64,000 nt of DNA. It comes from Lathyrus oleraceus (lineage: Eukaryota; Streptophyta; Magnoliopsida; Fabales; Fabaceae). The translations under genes were made by a program, and so were the position numbers. Positions 12,339 to 24,857 of the stretch are shown here, piece after piece. The stretch covers positions 354,709,400-354,773,399 of the forward strand of contig NC_066579.1 in NCBI RefSeq assembly GCF_024323335.1, in the 5' to 3' direction. The notes below the pieces were generated by a model. The model saw nothing but the letters and a program-made list of their open reading frames with translations. It was not told where the DNA came from and made no database searches. The stretch's first letter is position 1. Every line of letters begins with the position of its first letter.

Positions 12339-12350
12339 AAAGGGGGAGTT
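12339..12350 (+). other. Copia polypurine tract
   Basis: AAAGGGGGAGTT immediately precedes the 3' LTR and is the expected primer site for plus-strand DNA synthesis. Confidence 0.8.
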
Positions 12351-13839
12351 TGTAGATGTTTGATTGGCTGCATTTTATGTTAAAACACTAACTGGACTCT
12401 AATGTCTTGACTGATGTCATGACATGCTTTGGAGATGTTTGATTGGCTGCATTTTGGGTTAGAACATCTAACTGTACTCTGATGTCTTGACTGATGTCAT
12501 GACATACTTGAGTAGTATGCTGCAGGTTTAGCTAATACAGGATTTACTGAATGTCAAACTAGATGCTATGACATTCATTCCTGACAGCAGATACTGAGGT
12601 GTAGCACAAGTGATTGTCTGTTATAACTCAGTATTTAATTTCAGTTTATTTATCAAGGGAATAATAGACCTGGCATAAGGTCTACTGTCTGAATGTCAAA
12701 CTGGATGTTATGACATTCATCATTGACAGCATATGCTGAATAATAGGCAGGTTGGTTTTCTGCTACAGTTTAGTATGTATCTCAGTCTGTTCTTCAGGAG
12801 GAAAACAGACCATGGCATAAGGCTCTATATGTAAATGTCAAATTGGATATTTTGACATTTATTAATGTAAGCTGATACTGAAGTATGGACTGGTTGGTCC
12901 TTTACAGTACAACATTTTGTACAGTCTGTTTTCAGGAGAATAACATACTTAGCATATGGCCTATGGTCTGGACGTCAAACCGAATGTTGTGACATTCATT
13001 CCTGACAGCATATGCTATATTGTAGGTTGGTTAGTTTTTCTGTTTCAGCAGTTTTCTCAGGCTATTCTTCAGGAATCCAACAACTGAGCTAAAATCCAGG
13101 AAACTAACAACTAAGCTACAATTAATGAACCTAACAAATAGCCTATTTGTTAGTACCCTAATATGTGGAAATTAGGTTAACTTGCTTGACCTTAATTTTA
13201 GGAAATACAAGTACAAGGCCCAAGTGCTGCAATATAAAAGGATGGCAATCCTTCATTCAGAACTCGGGGATTTTAGGCGTGAAGATTTTATTGTTCCATC
13301 ATACTTCACTGCTGTATTTTTGTGTGTGTTGTATTAGGTGTATCTTGTGAGCGAAGCAATTATCACCTAGATGATTGCATTGGACTAGGGTGTTCATTGA
13401 GTTGTAAGTGTTGTGTCACTCTAAGCTTTTAAGCGTGAGTGCTGTATATCTTGATTAAAGCTGTTAAGCACAATCAAGAGTTGTTTGAAGTGTGACTTCA
13501 CTATAAACTTTAATATAATTAAAGGTTGTAATCACTGAGGTGATTGAGGGGGAGTGAGTAGGAACTCTGATCTTAGTGTAAGATTGAAATTGCATTGGGT
13601 AGGTATTAAGTGATAGGATTAAACAGTTGGTTTAAGGTCTGAATTAATACTACTAATAGTGGATTTCCTCCCTGGCTTGGTAGCCCCCAGACGTAGGTGT
13701 GTGTGGCACCGAACTGGGTAAACAACTCCGTGTGTTATTTACTGCACTTACTTTTTAAGTTCTGCATAATTCTTGTCTGCGCAGAATTGTATGTCATAAC
13801 ATCCCGTGTGACATCGAAAGTCTGTTAACTAGAATTTCA
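12351..13839 (+). repeat. Copia 3' LTR
   Basis: A 1489-bp copy of the 5' LTR, TGTAGATG...TTTCA, followed by duplication ATGGC. It includes the roughly 45-bp block (about 12721-12770) absent from the 5' copy and a conserved TATAAAAG at 13233-13240. Confidence 0.95.
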
Positions 13840-13844
13840 ATGGC
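13840..13844. repeat. Target-site duplication ATGGC (right of copia)
   Basis: Exact match to 837-841. Confidence 0.95.
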
Positions 13845-15541
13845 AAGGAAGCAAGGTTCAGGAATTGAAGTTCAAAGATCAACCAATGAAGTTGAAAATT
13901 GAACTTGAAAATTGAAAGAGAAAACTCAAAATTCCTTTTAATGGAGGTTAGGATTTCACTTGAGCAGAACTTCAGGCGCCTTTAGGTTGGATTTTGAAGT
14001 GGATGCAACACTCTATTTATAGGCAAGGCTGATGCAAGCAAGGAGAAAACTCATGTGCCTGTGAAGTTGGGTCTTCCATGCATGGGCCTGTACAGGCGCA
14101 TGGGATGCCCAAATGCAATGGCAAATGCAAGCTGAATTCACATGGATCAGGTTTGGACGTGCATATTTCATTGCAATGGAGTGTGGACAAAGATTCAACA
14201 TGTTATGCATAATTGGGAACAAAACTTCTCCTCTTTGAAAAAGCCACTTGCCAAATTGAAACATAGCAATATGGGTAATAGTTGGAAAGGTCTTGACATG
14301 AGGAACAAATGTTATATTGAACAAAAATCCATTTGAAGTTGGGAAAATATTGAAAACTGATCATGAAGTTCAAGGTGCAAAACATGTATATGGATATTTT
14401 GCCAAAATGGACCAACTTCAAGCCCTTATGTTTCAATGATGCAAGCCTCAAATTACACAACATTCAACATAAAAGTTGTATATATTTTCAATACAATCAA
14501 TTTGGACTTAAATTTTGCATCATTTGGATATTTGATGAGAAAGTTATAGGCACTTGAAGTTGGACTTTTTCACATTTCAATGGCTTTGGTCCAAAGTGAC
14601 CTATAATGTTTTGTATTATCACATGTGTTTATTTTAGGATTATGAAGTTTTTTCCAACATAAAAATTGAAGTAGACATCTTAATATTTCCAATGCATTTG
14701 ATCCCACCTCAAAATCATAAATAATAAAGGAGTTATGTCCTTTGGAAGTTGACCCAAAATTAGGGTTTCAGTCAAAATGACCTATAATGTTTTGAAATGA
14801 ATGATGACCTTCCAAGTTTCAAATGAATTTTGGATGAACACAAAAGTTGTTCATATGGTTCGTAAGAACATGTTTTCTCTTGGGGTCATCATCATTTGAC
14901 AAACATATCAAAAGTTAGGTCTCAGTGGATTTCAAAATAGTCAGATGAATTAACTGATCAACTTCTCAAGTTCAAACTTCAAATCTTAATGAATTGATGA
15001 TTGAGGACACTCACATAAGCTCATATATGGATAAAATTATGAATGAAATAACTTCCCTTGATTTTATTTGATCATAGGTTGAGGTTGCTTCATGAGCAAG
15101 GCACAGTTGATGCACAACCAAATTAGGGTTTCCTTGGAAAACAATCCTCAAGCCCTTTGGTTTATCTTGATCAAATTGACAAATTGAGATACTTGGGAGG
15201 CATATATTATGATTGAGAGCTTTGGGAACCATTTTCATGCTTGCTTTCAACTTCATCTAGCCACATCAACGAGCATAGGGGCCTCCTAGGAGCCTTGGAT
15301 CACATGATTGCTCAAGCTTCAAAACAAAAGATGTTAGTGACATATTTTTGTGCTTTTTCTTAGTAAACAAAATAAGAAAAGCAATAATATACAATTCAAG
15401 CATGCTTGGTGGTCTAAAACCAACTCACACAAGTCCCAACCCAAGGGTTAAGGAGCCAAGATGCTATGATCCTTAAGGCAAATGCAATGTGAAATGATAT
15501 GATGCCATGAGGGATCTTAGGGTCAAAATTAGGGTCTTACA
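13845..15541 (-). repeat. Family-B LTR, copy B1 (second part, LTR start)
   Basis: This continues the LTR interrupted at 841. It parallels 18436-20132 and 56786-58483, including the repeated ATGACCTATAATGTTTTG blocks, and ends TTAGGGTCTTACA, which is the LTR start (TGTAAGACCC) on the minus strand. All short frames here (14013-14557, 15011-15256) have equivalents in the other LTR copies and look non-coding. Confidence 0.9.
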
Positions 15542-16393
15542 GATGCCCCTATTTAAGGACATTCTAGTCGGAGATATGAAGGTTAAAATCTTCGTCTCGA
15601 TGAGGTAGAATGAGCTTAAATAATAACAAAGAGACGAATTTTGGTCCCTAAGAGACCTCATGATGCAAATGTATGTATGCAAAAGTTAATACTCTGTGGG
15701 GATATATGTCCACAAAGAAAAAGAAATTAGGAGAAACTGAAAATCCATATGAGCAATATACTCATAAATGGAACAGAGACTCTAGGGACTTTACTGGGGA
15801 TAAAATGCGTGAGCAGGTCACGACTTGAAACTTGCTGGGAGACAGGAAGGGATTTCCATGAAAATAAATCAATGGAAACACTCATGCTGACGCAAAGATG
15901 CATGTATTGGGGAATATGCCAATACAACGAACTATCCACAAAGGATACTTCGGATAAAAATCCGGACTCAGGTGGGGAAAATCCGCTAAGGGACTCAGGC
16001 GAGGATATCCATAAAGGACCCAGCTGAGGAAGAAACAAATGAGGTATTACCGATTACTGGGTAATAAACTCAAAGAGACATGTGATCAAGACACCAGTAG
16101 AAGGGTGAGAGAACAACACGCTCGGGGAGGAAGAATATCTAAGACCGGTATAAGGGTGAGAGATATCAATCATCCAAAACATCTGAGGAAGACCTAAAAG
16201 GTATATTTCAACTCAGGAAAATCTGACTCCACAGGGGACAAAGGTCATCATAGGGAGAAAAAAGGAAGGAACACCAGGGATACCGGTTACTTGGCATATA
16301 ATAGGTGACCAACCAGGCGTGAATTGGGGAATATTTCCAAGACACTCATCATCCGAAAGGAGGGCTGAAAAAGCAAATTCGATTACAGGATGG
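15542..16393 (-). repeat. Family-B 3' UTR fragment of copy B1 with polypurine tract
   Basis: On the minus strand the polypurine-like TCCTTAAATAGGGGCATC (15542-15559) abuts the LTR start. The rest matches 20133-20990 of copy Z, with GGTTACTGGGTA-type motifs (near 16051) and TCCGGACTCAGGTGGGGAAAA-type blocks. It is cut at 16393 by the LTR of copy Z, so the remainder of B1 is displaced. Confidence 0.85.
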
Positions 16394-19300
16394 TGTAGTG
16401 GGGTATTCGTTACTTTTAGATTTATTGAATCAATCAAAAGTAAATCATACAATTCGAGTCGCCACCGCACTTCTATTTATCCAAAGGAAATGTTAGAAAG
16501 CGAACAAAAACCGAGAAGTTTTATCAAATCAAAAACTAATAAAAATGTCAGAGATCTGGTTAAGGGGGTTGGTTATGCAATGGGAAGGTTTTAAGCACCC
16601 AAAACATCCTTAGTACTCTAAGGGAGCCCTTTTCACCAAATGTTGTAAGGTAGGTTGGTATTTGTGAAAATTATTTGTGCAAACATGATTGGGGAGATGA
16701 GAGAAGAATGTACAAGTTATTTATAGTTTTGTTGTTTGAATGGATAAACCCATTGCTTACGTACCATCTTAAGAAGGTAGGATCAAAACCTCGTAGTTCG
16801 GGGTAAAAATCTCAAAAGAAGTTGGTGAATTGATTGGTCAAAAGCCTTAAGGTCTTTTGTTATAAAAGGGAAAAACCTCAACCTAAAACCACAAATCCAC
16901 CATGTAAGGAGAGCTTCAACATACTAGTGAGGGATCCACCCTATAATAAGTATGGAAGACTTATAGTCCATCACTAAGGATACAGGTGACCATTATATCA
17001 GCCTCTATGATAACTCAAACCTAATAGCTAATGTTTATGAAAAGCTTTAACACAAATGGTCATTGGAACCATAAAAACAATTGAGTGAGTTGTATTTACA
17101 AATGAAAAGTATTCACAAACTAAGGTCAAAGTTGACTTAAGATTCAATTCGAAATAAGTGTTATGAAAAGGAGTTTGAAAAATCAAAGGCATAGTGCCCA
17201 GGTTTCTAATTTTGAAACGCAATGTAAATATTTTCACAAAAGGTTTGGCTTGGGTTAGAGTGGAGAGAAGAAGAGAAGGGTTAGGTCCTAAGCATGCAAA
17301 GATGAAGGAAGAGAAATAAAAGCATATGGAGTTCCCTTCTTGAGATCATAGTGATGATCCAAGTTGCTCCTTTTCCTTTGGAATTAGCAAGCAATATGAA
17401 AATAACTCAAGCAATCAAGCAAACAATCAATCAAGCTCCTAGGAATCTTCCAATTGGCTTTTGTATCTCTCACTTTGGATGCTCATGACAATGGTTCTTC
17501 TACTTGGCTCAAGTTTAGGATCCCTAGCACACAAGAACACACAAATCAAAAGGTTTCACAATGCAATAGAAATAATGGACAAGAGTGAGTTTAGAATTAG
17601 GATCCTTTCCATGTCTTCTTCAATATTAAGCATTCTAAAGGCATGAGACCTAGTTGCTCTTTGACATTTTTAGCATTCTAAAGGCATGAGGCCTAGTTGC
17701 TCTTTGACTCCATTTAGCATAGGTAAGGTCCTAGAATCTAAGTCCTTCTCCATTTGCATTGGGATCACACAATCAAAACAAAACAAGCACAATAGTATAT
17801 ACACAATAATATGCTCAAGTGAGCAAAAGGCAAATTGCATTAACATAAACATGGGCTCAAGTGAGCAAAGGTAAAAAGCAAATGAATTAATGTGTAAGAA
17901 ATTAAATTACATAAAAGTAAATTGCAAGAATTAAATGCTTGAATTAGAAGTTAGTGATTAGTAGTTAGTGTTAGTGTGCCATAAGGCAATTTAGCGCTAT
18001 GTTAAGCATCCAAGGGCCGGGAACTCAGCCACGTGGGGATGGTGGTGGAAACCGCCATCTTCTCCAGTGAGCTTCACAGTTCCGGTGGAATTTACAGGTT
18101 TTGAAAGCTTAACCAAAATGCACAATCCTCATATCATTGGAAAGCTGGGGTGATATACATCACCCCTGTGCCATTAGTTTCTACTCTAGACTCTCATGGA
18201 AGGAGAAATATGAGCTAGAAATTCATGGTGTTCAAACTGAACTTGATCAATTCATGAAATAAAATGCATAGATCAATTGCCTCTCACATGAGGACTTCAG
18301 AGGAACCAACAAACACAAGAAATGAGCAAGATCCAAGGAGTTTCGAATCAAAAAAGTTTGAACAACAACCTTTGAAGTGCAGCTTTACAAGGCACGATCT
18401 CTTCCAATTCTTTGGTGCAGTGTGATCTTGAGATGGCAAAGTAGCTAGGCTTAGGAATTAGAGCTCAATAATCAACCAAGGAAGTTGAAAATTGAACTGA
18501 AAAATTGAAGAAGAAAACTCAAAATTCCTTTTAATGGAGGTTAGGATTTCAATTCTGCAGAGTGTTAGGCGCCTTGAGGTTGTGATTGAATGAAGTCATG
18601 CACATGTATTTATAGCAGAGCATGATGCAAGCAATGCAAAGTTCATGTGTGCATGAGTTGGATCCTCCATGCATGGACCTGTACAGGCGCATGGGAGGCC
18701 CAAACTTGATGGCAAATGCAAGCTGAAGTGTAATTGAGGTGATTTGGTCATGCAAATTTCATGGCATTGGCTTGTGCACAAATTTTTCACATAGTTTCCA
18801 TAAATGAACATAAATCTTCATCTCTTCGAAAATGCACTTTGCCAAATTGAAACATAGCCATGTGGGTAATGGTTGGAAAGGTCTTGACATGAGAAACAAA
18901 TGTTATATGGAACAAAAATCCATTTGGAATTGGGAAATTTATGAAAACAGGCCATGAAGTTCAAGGTACAAAACATGTGTATGTGAATTTTGCCAAAATG
19001 GACCAACTTCAAGCCTTTCTTTTTCAATGATACATGACTAAAATGACAAAACCTTAAACATGAAAGTTGTAGATCTTTTCAATAAAATCAGTTAGGACTT
19101 AAATTTTGCATCATTTGGATTTTTGATGAGAACGTTATGGGCACTTGAAGTTGGACTTTTTCAAGATTTAATGGCTTTGGTCCAAAGTGACCTATAATGT
19201 TTTGTATTATCACATGTACTTACTTTAGGATTATGAAATTTTATTCAAAATAACAAATGAAGTATACATCTTAAAATTTCCAATGAATTTGATCCCACCT

Positions 19301-20132
19301 TAAAATCATGAAAAATGAAGGAGTTAGGTCCTTGGGAATTTGACCTAAAATTAGGGTTTTAGTCAAAATGACCTATAATGTTTTGAAATGAATGATGACC
19401 TTCCAAGCTTCAAATAAATTTTTGATGAACACGAAAGTTGTTCATATGGTTCTTAATAACATGTTTTATCTTGGTTCATATTCATTTGACAAACACATCA
19501 AAAGTTAGGTCTCAATGGATTTCAAAATAGTCAGATGAATTGACTGATCAACTTCTCAAGTCCAAACTTCAAATCTTAATGAATTGATGATTGAGGACAC
19601 TCAAATAAGCTCAAATATGCATGAAATGATGAATGAAATAACTTCCCTTGATTTTATTTGATCATGGGTTGAGGTTGCTTCATGAGTAAGGCACAGTTGA
19701 TGCACAACCAAATTAGGGTTTCCTTGGAAAACAATCCTCAAGCCCTTTGGTTTATCTTGATCAAATTGACAAATTGAGATACTTGGGAGGCATATATTAT
19801 GATTGAGAGCTTTGGGAACCATTTTCATGCTTGCTTTCAACTTCATTTGGCCACATCAATGAGCATAAGGGTCTCCTAGGAGCCTTGGGTCACATGATTG
19901 TTCAAACTACAAAACAAACAAGGTTAGTGACATATTTTTGTGCTTTTGGTTAGTAAAAAAAATAAGAAAGGCAATAATATACAATTAAAGCATGCTTGGT
20001 GGTCTCAAACCAACTCACACAAGTCCCAACCCAAGGAATAAGAAGCCAAGATGTTATGATCCTTGAGGCAAAATGCAATGAGCAATGTTATGATGCCATG
20101 AGGGATCTTATGGTCAAAATTAGGGTCTTACA
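16394..20132 (-). repeat. Family-B 3' LTR of copy Z (3739 bp, internal deletion)
   Basis: The low end TGTAGTGGGGTATTCG is the LTR terminus (..CGAATACCCCACTACA on the minus strand), and the high end TTACA is the LTR start. Compared with 53898-58483, about 1.2 kb is missing at 18008, where GTTAAGCA joins TCCAAGGGCC. Sequence in the first 500 bp is closer to the LTR at 61135 than to that at 33373 (for example TCACCAAATGTTG, AAACATGATTGGGG and TTATAAAAGGG shared), which suggests that 61135-62865 is its original partner. The flank GATGG (16389-16393) would be its duplication. Confidence 0.9.
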
Positions 20133-23100
20133 GATGCCCTTATTTAAGGTCATTCTAGCCAGAGATATGAAGGTTAAAATCTTCGTCTCGACGAGGTAGA
20201 ATGGGCTTAAATAATAACAGAGATGAATTTTGGTCCCTAAGAGACCTCATGATGAAAATGTATGTATGCAAAAGTTAATACTCTGTGGGGATATATGTCC
20301 ACAAAGAATAAAAGAAGTCAGGAGAAACTGAAAATCCATATGAGTAATACACTCATAAATGGGACAGAGACTCTAGGGACTTTACTGGGGAGTAAAGGGG
20401 ATAAAACGCGTGAGCAGGTCACGACTCGAAACTTGCTGAGAGACACGAAGGGATTCCATGAAAATAAATCAATGGAAAGATTCGAGCTGACGCAAAGATG
20501 CATGTATTAGGGAATATGCCAATACAGCAAAACGATCCACAAAGGATACTTCGAATAAAAATCCGGACTCGGATGGGGAAAACGCACTAAGGGACTCTGG
20601 CAGGGAAAATCCATAAAGGACATCAACTGAGGGAGACGAATGAGGTATTACTGGTTACTGGGTAATATGCTCAAAGAGACATGCGATCAAAACACCGGTA
20701 TAAGGGTGAGAGAACTACACGCTCAGGGAGAATGAATATCTAAGATCGGTATAAGGGTGAGAGATATCAATCATCCAAAACATTTGAGGAAGACCTAAAA
20801 AGGTATGTTTCAACTCAGGAAAATCTGACTCCACAGGGGACAAAAGTCATAATAGGGAGCAAAAGGAAAGAACACCAAGGATATCGGTTACTGGGCATAT
20901 AATAGGTGACCAACCAGGCATGAGTTGGGGAATATTTCCAAAACCTTCATCATCCGAAAGGAGGGCTACAAAAGCAAACTCGATTATAGGATGGACATTC
21001 GATTCCATAAGGAAAATACGAATCTTACTCAACTGGGGAAGAAAGACTTCGACTGAAGAGTGCATGAGATACATTATCTATTACCATCAGAACATAGATA
21101 ACATACTCGCATGGAAGATTATCCACAACTGGTTACTAGGTTAATAAAGGATAAATCGACCGAAAAGAAAGGACATCGGGATACCGACTACTGGGTATAA
21201 AAGGATGACCAATCAAAGGGGAGAAACAATCGTTACCAAACAAGGGTAAATGAAAGATGACTCGTTGGAGATAGATTGCTTAATCAGAGCAATCATCCAA
21301 GAGATATATCACCGGTTACTGGGTGAAATACTCAAAAGGAAGGAATATCAATACTGAATATTGGATAAAGATAACCAACAAGGAGGGTATTACATCTACT
21401 GGCTACTGGGTAGAAAACCACAGAAGAGAGTAACCGTCATCGGTTAGGATGAACAAAAATCAAGGGTTAACTCTGCAAGGGGATAAAGTGGGGTTTACAA
21501 CTACCGGTTACTGGGTAGAAAACCACAAAAATAAGACTTACAACTATCGGTTACTGGGTAGAAGGCCACAGAAACTCCGTCGGGGAAAAGATGGACAATT
21601 ATTGGTTACTGAGCAATTATTCATCTAAACTACGGGAAAGTACAGGGGAAAAAAACAAGAGGAGTCAATCTAGGAACAAACTAGAAAGACGCAATGAAGC
21701 AAGACTCACCCAATGAGGATATAACTCAGGGGAGTAATTCCATCCCAATACACGTTTTGGGAGGAAATTGAAATAATAATCATCTACGAGGACGTAACTC
21801 ATTGGGGATGTGGAAGAAAGGATAAACACTTTCTGCTTATGGGGCTGACTCTACATATATGGAGAGATCAGACACAAACATATGCTTGGGGAAATATTAT
21901 CACCAACAAGAAGGAGATAACAACAAAGATATATGGCAAAGAATGCAACATGAATATCTGAATGTTATAATTATGCATGTATATGCATGGTTTATGTATG
22001 ATTAATGCTGACAAACAGACATATCTAAAACAAACAGGTCCAAGAATCAATGGACAGACATCCGGTACTACATCTCGAAAGAGAAAGCCATGCCCACAGG
22101 AGAGCATCCAATCTAGTGAGGGCAACAAATACCAGGAAACACAGATCCCTGCAGGGGATAAAGGCCAGTGCTGAGGATCAAACAGAGTCACTGCCGGGAA
22201 CAAAAGCTACTGCTAGGGTAACAAGCAGGATCACCGGGGATCAGAGACTGCTGTTGGGAATAAGCAAGGGATCAAAATCACCAAAGTTGGGGATCTTACA
22301 ATAATATGCAGAGACAAGGATAAGATTAGTCATAGAAGAAATCTACTGGGGATCTTATCAAGGGATGATGTGAAATTCTGTGGGGAACATCCACCAAACA
22401 GAAGCACATCAAACAAAATTCACTTCTAAACACGGAAGGAAATATCTCTGCTACGGAGAAGGAGAACCAATCACTCCGCTGGGGAAGGAATCAACACATC
22501 TTCCTCGTAGTTCCAACACCAAACTGAAATCTGGCAGAGCTTTAGCTGGGGAAGCTAAGCATGGATAAGATCCGTCGTAGAAGCAACTCTACTGGGGAAA
22601 TTATCAAGGAGAGGGATGAAACTCTATGGGGGATAACAACTAAACAAAAGTTCCAATAACCATCTCATTTCCTCAAACTGATGGAGAAATCATCTCTGTC
22701 GGGGAAAAGGGAAACATTGCTCCGCTGGGGATAGGAAAGTAAACATTTTCATCACCCGCTCTGCTAAAGGGAAGACTATCCAAAAGGAGGAAGCAACAAC
22801 AATCAGACTCCGATCAGGCAACTCCACTAGGGAACGACTGTTGAGGATTGAATCGGGGAAGTCTAATATGAACAAACCTATTGAGGATGAACAAGAGGAA
22901 AACCTGCTGGAGATTAATATAGGCGATCAACCGGGGATAAGCTACAACCCAAACTGCTCATGAAGGGAGTTCCTGCTCACTCTGCGGGGGATTTCCAACT
23001 TGAATGAGGGAATACCAACTTCCTTGAAAAGATAGCATATCAATTTATCAATCTATAAGGGATTTTAGGTCAATCCACGCAAGGGATGACAACCATATAA

Positions 23101-23880
23101 TTGATAACACAGATGCTAGATCCAGCCTCACTAGGGAGCTAGCGGGTTAAGACCAAACTCCAGACTCATAGAGGACCTGGGTGGTGTATCACTTCCTCTG
23201 AGGAAACAACCTGAAAGATGATGAAGAGGATAATAGATATGCTAGGAATATGAAAAAATGTCTTATCCTTTTGGAGATCATACTATCCTTGGGAGAGCAC
23301 TGAAGACGTCCCAATTATCTTTTTCAGTCTTTTGTGAATGTTCACTTTGTTTAAAAACAATTTTATGAAAATTTTATTTAAAACAATGATATTTATCAAT
23401 TAAAACATGCAAACATTTGTTGAGCAGAAACAAATAAGAGTGCAAAGAATTGGATAAAGGCTCAATTTTTTTTGATGGAATGGTAGTTTGCAAATGGCAA
23501 GACTCCATGGATCTTTACAAATTTGAAATTGGTGATATATATTGGAAAAGGGATACATTGAACATAATGACCATTTCTCCACCAACTCTGAATCCAATGT
23601 ATTTGAGGCTTCAGTTGACGATGACTGAGCGAAATTCTTTGACAGAAGACAGCTTGTAGAACAAAGTCTTGTCAGGATGCAATTACTTGCCAAATCCCTA
23701 ATTTTTGCCTAGATTGCCCCAGGGTGAGGTACTCAATCTAGCGGGATATATATTCGTTTTTTCATGTCTCTAACTTTTGCCCTGGATCACCCTTTCGGGA
23801 TTTCAATCCACCGAGACGCTCATTTTTTCCTAAGCCGCCCTTTCGGGTTTTCAACTTAGCGAGCTATTCTATTTTTATTT
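20133..23880 (-). other. Family-B 3' UTR of copy Z with degenerate minisatellites
   Basis: The region lies between the integrase stop (23881-23883 on the minus strand) and the LTR. A polypurine-like AATAAGGGCATC sits next to the LTR at 20133-20144. The plus strand shows many copies of GGTTACTGGGTA (near 20651, 20891, 21311, 21503, 21548 and others) and of CTGSYGGGGAT/GGGGAA (22140-22900). Long repeat-rich 3' UTRs are a known property of Ogre elements. No convincing ORF: frames at 21868-22203 and 23400-23693 lack known features. Confidence 0.8.
23790..23847 (-). other. Two CCC-GAAA-GGG mini-hairpins just after the integrase stop
   Basis: On the minus strand CCCGAAAGGG occurs at 23838-23847 and again at 23790-23799, 48 bases apart. 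Each can form a 3-bp stem capped by a GAAA (GNRA) tetraloop. The surrounding sequence (GTTGAAAACCCGAAAGGGCGG and ATTGAAATCCCGAAAGGGTGA) matches element D at 44255-44345, where spacing is 47 and the first loop is GCAA. Confidence 0.6.
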
Positions 23881-24857
23881 TTAGGCGAAGTATTTCTTGA
23901 CTGCATCTGAATTCATAGGACAAGTGAAATCCTCCCGATCCATAGTTGTAAGTATCAAAGCACTGCCTGAAAAGGTTCTCTTAACAACATATGGACCTTC
24001 ATAGTTTGGAGTCCACTTGCCCCTGGAATCGGGCGCGATAGACAAGACTTTCTTGAGTACAAGGTCACCTTCTTGAAACACACGAGGCTTGACCTACTTA
24101 TCAAAGGCTTTCTTCATCCTTTGCTGATATAACTGACCATGGCACATGGTAGTGAATCTCTTCTCTTCAATTAAATTCAGCTGGTCATAACGACTCTGAA
24201 CCCATTCAGCCTCAGTCAACTTGGCTTCCATCAAAACTCTCATTGATGGGATCTCAACCTCCACTGGGAGCACAGCCTCCATGCCATATACAAGAGAAAA
24301 AGGGGTTGCCTGTGTTGAAGTGCGGATAGATGTACGATGACCATGCAAAGCAAATGACAACATCTCATGCCAATCTTTGTACGTAACAACCATCTTCTGG
24401 ATAATCTTCTTGATGTTCTTATTAGCAGCTTCAACAACCCCATTCATCCTGGGTCTATAAGGAGAAGAATTATGATGTGAAATCTTGAACTCACTACACA
24501 TCTCTTTCATCATCTTATTGTTCAAGTTAGATCCATTATCAGTAATGATCTTATCTGGCACACCATAACGACATATGAGTTGATTCTTGATAAACTTCAC
24601 AACCACCTGCCTGGTCACATTTACATATGATGCCGCTTTAACCCATTTGGTGAAGTAATCAATTGCTACGAGTATAAACTTGTGACCGTTGGGAGCCTTC
24701 GGCTCTATCATGCCAATCATGTCAATTCCCCACATGGAGAAAGGCCATGGTGATGAAATCACATTCAGAAGTGTCGGGGGAATATGAATCTTATCCGCAT
24801 AAATCTGACACTATGGCATTTCTTCACATACTTGCAACAGTCAGACTCCATTGTCAA
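23881..24857 (-). pseudogene. Family-B integrase, broken
   Basis: The core frame 24094-24762 (222 codons) contains the catalytic triad: D in MWGIDMIG, D in IITDNGSN and E in NGVVEAANKN, followed by VYGMEAVLPVEVEIPS, typical of plant Ty3/gypsy Ogre-type integrases. A C-terminal SH3-like piece follows at 23881-24081 (GDLVLKKV, GPYVVKRTF, DAVKKYFA) after an in-frame TAG at 24094. Upstream, the zinc-binding H-H-C-C region (about 24770-24860) is disrupted by a TGA at 24858 and a small indel near 24813. It would integrate cDNA if intact. Confidence 0.9.

Larger units (their letters stand above)
842..13839 (+). mobile_element. SIRE/Maximus-like Ty1/copia LTR retrotransposon, nested and defective
   Basis: This is a complete element bounded by TG...CA LTRs and ATGGC duplications. 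Internal order is Met-type primer site, gag with two zinc knuckles, protease, integrase, RT, RNase H, polypurine tract. Integrase before RT is the copia arrangement; the long gag with two CCHC knuckles and the LTR size fit the SIRE/Maximus lineage common in legumes. It is about 13.0 kb because it contains a 3.7-kb Ogre LTR fragment in 5' gag and a 936-bp gag duplication. Several in-frame stops make it non-autonomous. The LTRs differ at many sites plus a roughly 45-bp indel, so it is clearly older than the Ogre at 33698. Confidence 0.95.

Noticed and set aside
23400..23693. Captured host gene fragment in the family-B 3' UTR
   Set aside because: Frames of 97 and 69 codons on opposite strands, without introns, domains or recognisable family. 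I cannot support an origin outside the element.
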